NCBI GenBank assembly: GCA_028554795.2
Contig: CM068835.1
Coordinates: forward strand, 35,420,401-35,484,400
DNA: 64,000 nt
Reading direction: 5' to 3'
From: Sinohyriopsis cumingii
Lineage: Eukaryota; Mollusca; Bivalvia; Unionida; Unionidae
Part shown: piece by piece, positions 55,590-64,000 of the stretch
Position numbering within the stretch: position 1 is the first letter of the stretch
Layout of the letters: each line of letters opens with the position of its first letter
Program-made: the position numbers and the translations under genes
Notes under the pieces: generated by a model
Seen by the model: only the letters and a program-made list of their open reading frames with translations
Databases searched by the model: none
Told to the model about the DNA's origin: nothing

Positions 55590-55856
55590 CTAAAGCAAGG
55601 CTTTCGAACTCAAATCAACACGAGGGCCAAATCTTTCCATTACCGCAAAAGCGATTCATATAAAAGGTAGCCAGTTTAAATGCTGCAAGCAAGTAAACGC
55701 TGTAACAATCAATTTTTTTTTGAAAAATCAAAACTGGCTGGCTGTAAAGAAACAAATCTGCATTATTATTTTAAAACTTCCAGATGTCGTTGGGGGTCGC
55801 AGGAAATAACTCCACTGGCCGCATGCTGCACTCGTGTCTGAGACACCTGCTCTGAA
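55590..55856. mobile_element. Possible degenerate hAT-like MITE
   Basis: AAGGCTTTCGAACTCAAATCA near 55598 and ACTCGTGTCTGAGACACCTG then CTCTG near 55835 resemble the ends of hAT non-autonomous elements, but boundaries and TSD were not established. Confidence 0.3.
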
Positions 55857-55859
55857 GTA

Positions 55860-58555
55860 TTTACAAAATTCAAGATAAGGCCATTTCTTCTTTTTTTTTG
55901 CCCTTGAATGTTGAAACCATCTCCTACATTGATAACCAATACGATTTTGAAATTAGAAGCTGTGGTGTCATTGTTGGCTGTAAGATCAGCACCATTTTCA
56001 TTTAGGACAAACCAGACATTATAAGAAGACGACTTCTGATTAAAACTTCATGCCAATATCACCATTCATTTAAGAGGCGTAGCGGTAACAGGATATGATC
56101 TTTTTTGATGTAAGATTAGCACCATCAGCATTCAGGAACACCTAGATACGATCAGAAAATGTTTGGTAAAAACCATACATTGATATGGCTATCGATATGG
56201 CTTTCACTTCAGGAGAAGCAGAAACAAGATTGGTGGAAGTTAGAGCTGAAATAAATAGTAAAATTTCCTACTTGAATATTCGCTGAATGTACTCCAATAC
56301 AATTCGAATAAACCAGACAGCATAATTATTTGTTAAAGCTAAAACCATATGCTGATGTAACCATCCATTCATTTGAAGTTGAGATAAGATGTTGTCAAGA
56401 TTGCAACTGTGTTGGCCATATTGGATGCTCAAGCTGCGCCATTTTAATATATGACCAAATAGACCTTAGGATGAATCTGTGTAAAGTTGCATGGCAATCC
56501 TGCAAGTAGTTTAGGAGGAGTAGTGACTACAAACAGATGATAATGGACAGATGACAAAACAAGCCATCCTGCTAAATTCTTCTGGTCTATGACCAGTGAG
56601 TTTGGACCTCAAACTTGCACTTTGAGTGCCAGGGACACCTGCAGAATTATTTTCATAGGGGTTGGGAGCAAACATGTGGTCAGCTATCAAGTTTTATGGA
56701 TTTAAGCCAAAACATGTTTAGAGGTGAAATCGGGGTGAGGGGGCACTTGTCCAGAGTACATCTTGGGCTGTACAGGTTTTCGACTAGAATTTGGTGGATG
56801 TTAATTATTTTTCATGATGTTTCAAAATTCTATTTAAGACCATATATGGGCTCTTTTGCAAATACTTTTAACTTGACTGATACCAAACTCGCACTAAAGG
56901 TGCATCTTAGAATGGATGTATTTTGTGCACCAAAATGTAACCAGTGACTTACTTCTTAGAATTCATTCTAAATTGTTTAAAAACTGTGTTCTCCTTCATG
57001 TTTAGGTTACAAATCCTTTTCTTTTTACACCTAGTGACATCAAACTTACATTCTATGCACAGCTTAGGATGAATATATGTTGTACACCAAAACAGGATTA
57101 CTGTTACTTGCTTTTCAGACTGAATTACGGGTTACAATTATACATGTATTTGGGCCCTATTTTCAATATCTTTTCACTGAATGGTACCGAATTTACAATG
57201 AATGCATCTTAGAATGAAAACATATTGCATACCAAATATGTGCATCATTGTGACCTCTTTTTCAGGATTTCAAACATTATTTAAAGATGGCATCTGCACT
57301 CTAATATTGAAACATTCACAATTCATGCCATATATATGGGAGAGTTTCGCGAGATCCAGATCAAAACAACTCTGGTATTTAAAAGATAATTTTTTTAATT
57401 CAAAAAGATTTTATTTGAATGCAATGTGCAGATTTGGAATTTGATTCTTTAAGAAATGAAAAATGAACCATATTTTCAATATACACAGTGTTACGTCAGT
57501 AAAATACAACCATATATGTTAAACTTCTGCATTCCAATATCAGCTTTGCATTTCTAAAGCTCTGAGGTCTCACTAGTATTTTAAAACTAGAAGTCCAGGA
57601 AAAAAAGTAGTCCCACCAGCAAAAGTTGCAGTTCCCTCCCAGAAGCATACTGGATATACCTAAATTTCCAGATGAGAAGAACCAATGGTTGCCATTGAGT
57701 TTAATGGTCTAAATTCTTTACACCACTGACATATAGCTCTTGTTTGTCCATTAGAATGAGACTGAATTATGTCAGGGCTAGGAAAGGTCTTCTCCTTATC
57801 TTAACATGTTATCCTGTGGTTCTAGCAACTTTAGCACTCTTCTGAATCTCATTACAATCTTAGTCAATTTGCTGTTTAACCACAAAATACGTATCCAAAT
57901 TTGCAATGGCATTTGTCTCAATGCATCTTGATTTCGAGGTCACCAACACTACTTATCCGGCTCCACTTGGAAACGAACACAATAATGAAAGCTAAAGTTG
58001 TTTATTTGATGTACTCTTATAATGGCTACATGTACATCACTTGGTGTTTCTGCCTCTAAATTGTAAATATCAGCATATTTTCCCAACACTCAGCAGCAAG
58101 TAGATGTCCTTGAATTTGCTGCCCAGCTGATGTGTCAAATTCTTCTGATGTACTCTTACAATGACACATGCATCTGGGGGTCTTTCAGCCTGTGATTTCT
58201 CTCATTGTAAATATCAGCACAGTTGAAATTATCAATTGAATGACATAATTTCCCACTCAGCAGGTGGTTGAAGCAGGACTAGCAAGCCTTTGAATTTGCC
58301 ATCCAGCTATTGCATGTATAGGGAGGACTCCTGCATAACTGATTTTCTGCATCCCAGATAAAATAAGTGTTTCCGAGACCTCTGATTAGCTCTTCAGAAT
58401 TTCATACTGGCTCATACACTAATGTTTCGTAAATGACAAGAAAATAGCCTGCAGTTGCATTAAAAAAAAATATTTTATTCCAATTAATTTGGTGGGGGAA
58501 CCCTGCCCCCACAAAACGTTTGCAAAACTCTGGTAACACATAAAATATTAGCTGC
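55860..58555. other. Intergenic, no gene recognised
   Basis: Degenerate repetitive DNA with no supported gene. Includes the second copy of the 52.85-kb dispersed repeat at 56640-56720. Confidence 0.45.
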
Positions 58556-58574
58556 ATTGACTTCTACATTGTTA

Positions 58575-58705
58575 TTAGGGCGACATGTACAGAATATGTT
58601 AGCAATAAACAAGCATGTTTCAGCAATGGATGTCCTGTTATTATGGTGACATGTACAGAATATGTTAGCAATAAACAAGCATATTTCAGCAATGGATGTC
58701 CCACA
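58575..58705 (+). repeat. Tandem duplication of a ~66-bp unit
   Basis: GTACAGAATATGTTAGCAAT then AAACAAGCAT.TTTCAGCAATGGATGTCC occurs at about 58586 and 58652. Confidence 0.85.
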
Positions 58706-58709
58706 CTTT

Positions 58710-59985
58710 GGAAGATGGGAAGTGTAGATTTGTAGAGGAAAGATCTAGGCAACAAAGGTGATAGATGATACAATTGTACCATACAGAAGTCCTAACTACC
58801 CATCAAAAGTTACCAAAATTAGTTCATATTACAATGGTGGGGTAAAGTAACTCAAAAACATTGCTTATGTCTTCAAAAGAGATATTTATCACCACTGTTC
58901 ATCGAGTTAAAGCCTTGCTGGAGCCATATTTTCCCATTAAAGGCCAACTGAGTGTGGTCACTTTGAGACTGAGACACTTTGAATTTTTGCTATAAGAAAA
59001 TTCAAAGTACCGGATACAATAAATCTGGAACATAGGATTGGTCACTGTTTCTTTCGGGTGGACAAATTCCCACATTTCAACAAGTGTAAACTATTTTATG
59101 TCAAAAATCACCGTAAACTATCCTGCTACACAACACTTTGACCAAAGTTAATAAGCTGGGCAAACACAAGCTACTATCTGTCTTAAATATCATTCAAGAG
59201 TAAATTCTGCAGTCGACGATTTGTCACTTTCTTGTTTTAAATTTGTCTGAAATGTACACGGTTAATCATTTTATAAAAATTAATTTCAAACAAATTCTAA
59301 ATAATTAAATATGCTAATATTTTTTCCATTTCAAACTGACTTTCAGATAGAAATGATCTTGTGTTAGAATTTTTTTTACAACAATGAAAAAAGTTAAAAA
59401 ATTTAGGCAGATATGTTGAGTTTAGTTTTGGGATCTTAAAAGCATCTGGTCCAACATCTGTGTCTAACTGAACATCATGGCATCAAAATATAAGTGTGAC
59501 TAATACTGACCACAAAAAGCTGCCCTCAGTTCACAAATATTACTTCTGGATCAGTACCCACAAACACTGTCCCTATCTATTTTTAGAGCATTTTTCATCT
59601 GTTTTTGGTGATCCTTGGCTTCGATTTAGTCATTTTTGGTACTGATTTAAAGGAACTTGTTTCCTCTTTAGAATATGAGAATTATGAAATGATTCACTGT
59701 GTGTATTTTGGAAATAGTGCATGATTCTGTCCCAGAAGTGAAACCTATTACCCATAATGCTTTTTTTGACAGATAAGCCACTCCGAAAAAATGACAGCCT
59801 ATGACTTCACTACATTGTCTTGGAAAAAATGTTTAATTAACATATATTTATCTGGAGTTGAAAGTTCATTACTAGAGATCAAATTCTGAAAGCATATAGG
59901 GAAAATAATTGAATTGTGTACTGAGTCCAGATATGATGCAGACTGAATGTTGAAAATCACACTAAGCCAATGTGTTGTCATCATT
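58710..59985. other. Intergenic, nothing recognised
   Basis: No supported gene or clear repeat. Confidence 0.45.
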
Positions 59986-59989
59986 AAGT

Positions 59990-60800
59990 AGCATCCCAAG
60001 GAAGTTAATGTACATAAAGGAAAGTGGATGGAGAGCCCAACATGCAGGGTCATAAGTCCAGTAAAATTTGATGTAGCATGTTTAACATATACTTCGGCAA
60101 TGATGACAAACAACTCCAATAACACCAAGCTGCATATATCCAATAAAGGAGTCACTGTGCGGAAATAAAAGTGGATGGATTTAAAAATTAGGGCCATAAC
60201 TTTGCTAAGCAGTGTAGAATGCTGCTAACTGAACTTGGTTGAAATATATTCATAAATAATGGACTTGAAATTTAGTTGTGCTGTAAATCAGGGGGCATTA
60301 TCACTCCACTAAGTGATGATATGGAATGCTGATACTTTTATCCATTGTCTTGTCAGTCTCAAGAAGTACTCAAAATTTGGTTGCTATCCAATAATAATTA
60401 TGGGCATCATTACACAGAAAATGAAAGTAGGTAGGTCTGACAATCAATAACTATAAGTAAACTAAATGCTGCAGAAACTGACAACCAAACTCGGCTAAGG
60501 CGACATCAAAATCATGCCACATACCAATTTTAGCTGAATCCAATAATATTTATGGGAATTAGGATGCAGACAAGAAAGTGGGTGGCTCAACTCTTGACTA
60601 AAGTCGCTGTAACTCAGAAATGAATGATGTCGGATGCTGACAATTCAATCTCATTGATATCAAGCAACAAATATGGTTGAAAACGAAAAATGAACTAAGT
60701 GGTATATCATGTTGAAAAGAAACTGGGTGGGTTTGACAATCAGGGGCTATAATTCTGTCAAATGATGAAGTCAGTGGTAGACATTCAAACTTAGATGATT
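59990..60800 (+). repeat. Degenerate minisatellite, ~115-155-bp unit, 5-6 copies
   Basis: Units share GAAAGT(G/A)G(G/A)TGG, a CAGGGGCCATAACTCTG-like block, GAATGCTGA and a CCAATAATAATTATGGG-like block. Copies begin near 60010, 60170, 60290, 60425, 60580 and 60723. Confidence 0.6.
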
Positions 60801-61115
60801 TGTTTTGAATCAGGAGCGAATTCCTGTATGATGCAGAAAAAAGGTCTTTTCCAAAATAACTTATATTGTACTTAAGGAAGTAAATTATATTCCAATTGCA
60901 AATTTATACTTTTATATCATACTTTTATTGTACTGATTTTTTAAAATCAAAATGGGCTTTTATCAGACAGAGTTCAAAGATTTACATTATGGATAAGGTG
61001 ATAAAAGTTGTAGAAATTAATGGGTTTTGTATTTTTAGTAACTGTAGCTTTTATATTTTTAGCAGCAGTGGTCATATCTGAAAGTGGATCAGCATTATTT
61101 GTATTAACTTACTAC

Positions 61116-61300
61116 AGGGGTCAGCAACCTACAGCACATGTGCCACAAGTTGGCACATCAAGAAGTTTTGTGGGGCACACAAAGGGCAGCCAAAAATCTT
61201 GATTTTAACTGTGTTACTCTCTTACTGGTGGCAAATGCTTGTTCATTTTGTAATTAATCTGCAAAAAGTGGCACACTATGTAAAAGAGGTTGCCGTACTA
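61116..61300. mobile_element. Probable short hAT-like MITE
   Basis: CAGGGGTCAGCAACCTACAG followed by CACATGTGCCACAAGTTGGCAC is the classic 5' end of a hAT non-autonomous family. The right end AAAGAGGTTGCCG is a shortened inverse. TACTA is found on both sides. The 3' terminus is imperfect. Confidence 0.5.
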
Positions 61301-61304
61301 TGAT

Positions 61305-62360
61305 AATTGTCAATTCAGATCAAATTCCGTTGAACAGTTTTTGAGAAGTAATTTATAGTTAGCTTTTTAAAACTGATTTTTAGTAATTGTTGCCACATAT
61401 GACTGCAGATTGGCATCATTTGTACCAGTTTAAAAGCCCATCATGTCAAGACGTTCTGTGCCAAAATTGGTTCAGTGGTTGTTTTTAGGTTAAAATAGCA
61501 ATTTTTTTTAGCTATGCAATAAAGCTCACTTTGATGACTGCTTATTCGACATTGCTGTCTGCAGATTTGTTGGGTTAAATAACTGGGAATGTATTATCAC
61601 AAAATATTTGTGGGTTCTATGTAAATAACTTAACTGGTTCCTTTGCAAACATTTGCTGTCTTGGCCCCCAATGAAATATTATGCTGCATTTGTCAGTACA
61701 TGTCATGTAAATTGTCTAGTTTGTTTTTCTTTTACTTATGTCTTAGGCAGATTATTTCATGCAATATAACCAACTAAAAAGACAAAGAATGCAGTACTAT
61801 AACTCACCAGTAAGAGACAATGCATTATTTCAGTCATTTAAGTCCTTTTACTGCATTGCTTGATATTTATAAAAATGTTTTTGTACAACAAGGTCACCAA
61901 TTTGAGCAATCATATTCCTGATCCCTAAATTTGAAATAAAATCCAGTTTGCTGGCCTTTACCAATGCCCTAAATATGATTTTCATCAACTAATGCAAAAA
62001 GGGGAAATTTTCAGTTAGAAATAAAAAAAATTAGACAAAAGATAAACAAACTTCTAATATCAAATCCTTTTTAAGATGGCTTCTCATTTTACTTGCAATG
62101 TCATCTGTGTACATTTCCTGTTCAACCAAGTAAGCATTCCAGTCTTGGACTGCTGATGTGACCTTTCTTCAACTTCAAAATTTTTCTTGTCTGTAAGGAC
62201 TGATGAAAACCCCACTCACCACAATACCATATGAAACACACAAAGCATATCACAATACAAAATTTTCTCTTGTATGTTGTACTACTATAACAACATGGAT
62301 GGCAAAATAAGAACACTGAAGTGGATCATATTTAACTGTCAAAAAGAGTTACTGTGATTT
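61305..62360. other. Intergenic / 3' flank of TAF13, nothing recognised
   Basis: No supported gene. The right end is probably 3' untranslated or flanking DNA of the minus-strand TAF13 gene. Confidence 0.45.
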
Positions 62361-62371
62361 TCAGCATAAAA

Positions 62372-62377
62372 TTTATT
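62372..62377 (-). terminator. Candidate polyadenylation signal of TAF13
   Basis: TTTATT on the plus strand (AATAAA on minus) lies about 115 bp past the TAF13 stop codon. Confidence 0.45.
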
Positions 62378-62489
62378 CTAACCTCCTCAGAAGAAAAGGA
62401 CTTCCATTAATATGAATCCATCTATCAATCAATGTATCATTCCAGCTACCTGAGAATCCATTCCCACTTTTTGCCACATAATAAATCCA

Positions 62490-62666
62490 CTATTTTGTTG
62501 TGGCATATTTGATTTCATCAAAAGCTTTCCTGGCCTTGCGTAACGCCTCATTCATCATAAGGAGCTCTTTGACTCTAGAGTACTTCTTGGGGTCCTTTCT
62601 TATCAGGAAAATAATGTCTTCTACAGAGATTCTTCCTGGTCGACCGACTTCCATGGCCTTCTTGGT
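62490..62666 (-). CDS. TAF13: TAF13 (TFIID subunit 13), last coding exon
   Basis: On the minus strand a TTTTCAG acceptor (62667-62673) is followed by 58 codons and a TAG stop (62490-62492). The translation includes KKAMEVGRPGRISVEDIIFL, then IRKDPKKYSRVKELL, then MNEALRKARKAFDEI. This is the C-terminal half of TAF13, with the histone-fold helices that pair with TAF11 in the TFIID complex that recruits RNA polymerase II. The family's usual length is ~125, so the first half lies in exons further right, not seen to the window's end. The exon starts in phase 0. It is a host gene and the only clear one here. Confidence 0.92.
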   Translation of the reverse strand, partial: TKKAMEVGRPGRISVEDIIFLIRKDPKKYSRVKELLMMNEALRKARKAFDEIKYATTK

Positions 62667-62673
62667 CTGAAAA

Positions 62674-64000
62674 CATTTATATAAATGTCATTTCCACTTT
62701 TCTAAAAATAAATAAACACAAAAATAAAATATCTAAAAGTATAGCTAATTCTCTCTCTCTCTCTCTCTGTAAGTATCTAATTTGTGATCACTGATCAATA
62801 TAAGGAATAATTTAATCAAACTGGTAATAAAGTATAATATAAGTATTCCCTAGCTGATATATACACAAAGCTGGTTTGATGTTCAGAACATCTCGCTTTG
62901 ATTTTTAATTATACACTGAAGCAAAATACAACTATTGCTATTACACTAATGATCTGCACGGCATTGGGGTGTATGTTTATGGTGAAGAAATACAAAGACT
63001 GTTATTCTGTGGCAGTCAGGTCTCGATTTTTATATACTTAATCACTATTAAACATAAATATAAGCATACATTTTTAAGCATACTGTGTACAAATTTAGAA
63101 TTTAAGATGTATATCTTTTCAGCAGTCAGCTTCAAAAAATGCATGTTAGCCATACTGTCCGTAATCCACGAAAATAGGTTCCACAACAGAGGATAAAACC
63201 ATTGGCTTAACCATTGGCTTTTTAATAGTCTATTTTCATTATTAAAAGCAATCCTGGGTAATAATTAAATACATATTCTGGGAAGAGAGAGGGACTGAGT
63301 TTCAAATGAATCTGATTGGGGTCCAAAATTGACTCTTATCAGACCTTGACCTTTATGATATAAACCCAACTTTTAAAACATTCAGGACCTTCCCAGCTTG
63401 AACAGCATGGGACACGTATCGCAAGGCAAAAAAATGCATACCTCCATTTGCTGCCTCTTATATCATGCAGTTGGGTGCACAAGGTCAAGTGTACTGAGGG
63501 AAAAGAAAATGAATTCTAACACAGGACACAAGTTGAGATTATTCTTATATCAAGTTTATGTATTCTGAAGCCAAACAATAGACAAATTTTCATTAGGTAT
63601 CTAAAATATTGTTTCATATAACATTTAATACACTGTATAAAATGTTGGAGATCCTGAATTCCCTGCTGGAGTGCTGAAGATAAGCTGAAGATCTTATTTC
63701 CTCTGCAGGAGTGCCAGAGAGAGGTAAAATGCTGGAGACAACACCAAATCATGGAATTTTTACATTATTACATTTCTGCCCTTCACTTCTAATAGAAGGA
63801 TGATCTATAAGATGGCAGACAATGTTTTTAAATGTTACTGCCATTTCAGACTGAACACAGTATTTGTCTTGGCTGTCCCCATGGATAACATCACCTTACA
63901 ACATTATCACCAGTTCACTTTACAGTCTGTTTCCAAAACCAGCTAATAAATGAACTGCGATTAGAGTCACCTCCTTATTGAAGGGGAGACTTTTGTTCTG
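62674..64000. other. Probable TAF13 intron/upstream DNA, no exon recognised
   Basis: I searched the minus strand for the conserved first half of TAF13 (a MYGFGDD-type region) and did not find it. A CT microsatellite lies at 62750-62768. No other feature supported. Confidence 0.4.

Overview
The window is animal nuclear DNA: AT-rich, gene-poor and packed with transposable elements. The organism is most likely a lophotrochozoan, probably a bivalve mollusc. That is an inference from tRNA-derived SINEs, long AT microsatellites, divergent minisatellites and several generations of Polinton/Maverick (adintovirus-like) elements. The only host gene I can name is the last coding exon of TAF13 (TFIID subunit 13), on the minus strand at 62490-62666.

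Layout. 1-3.4 kb: a perfect 57-bp-arm palindrome and a 468-bp tandem duplication. 3.5-8.4 kb: an intact 1358-codon B-family DNA polymerase gene of the protein-primed viral/Polinton type, a tandemly duplicated tail and promoter, and a small gene carrying only the polymerase N-terminal domain. 9-17.5 kb: decayed repeats, a second polymerase fragment (13.63 kb) and inverted repeats at 9.33 and 15.97 kb. 18.7-23.8 kb: a 5-kb structure with ~0.93-kb inverted arms enclosing satellites, AT tracts and one exon-like ORF. 24-33 kb: SINEs, a MITE, an integrase relic (27.5 kb), minisatellites and an unrecognised 142-codon ORF (32.6 kb).

34355-51056 is a structurally complete 16,702-bp Polinton/adintovirus-like element. 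It has 510-bp terminal inverted repeats (about 8 mismatches by eye) and a perfect 5-bp target duplication (AGGTA), and it landed inside a hAT-type MITE. Its gene order is: outward Cys-rich gene in each TIR; a plus-strand virion block (coiled-coil protein, two small core-like proteins, major capsid, adenain-like protease, fibre with a phage-tail-like motif, 2-TM protein, penton-like capsid protein); a 52-bp repeat array; minus-strand small genes including an HNH/NUMOD endonuclease; a plus-strand PolB + SF1 helicase + HNH gene; minus-strand DD35E integrase and a parvovirus-type phospholipase A2; and a plus-strand packaging ATPase. The replication, integration, packaging and capsid modules of a virus are therefore all present. 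Nonsense codons or frameshifts break most of the large genes, so it is a fossil unless the A-run frameshifts are assembly errors.

53-64 kb: an intact hAT MITE with 8-bp TSD, degenerate minisatellites, otherwise unremarkable intergenic DNA, and the TAF13 exon. Many calls rest on family knowledge without database searches.
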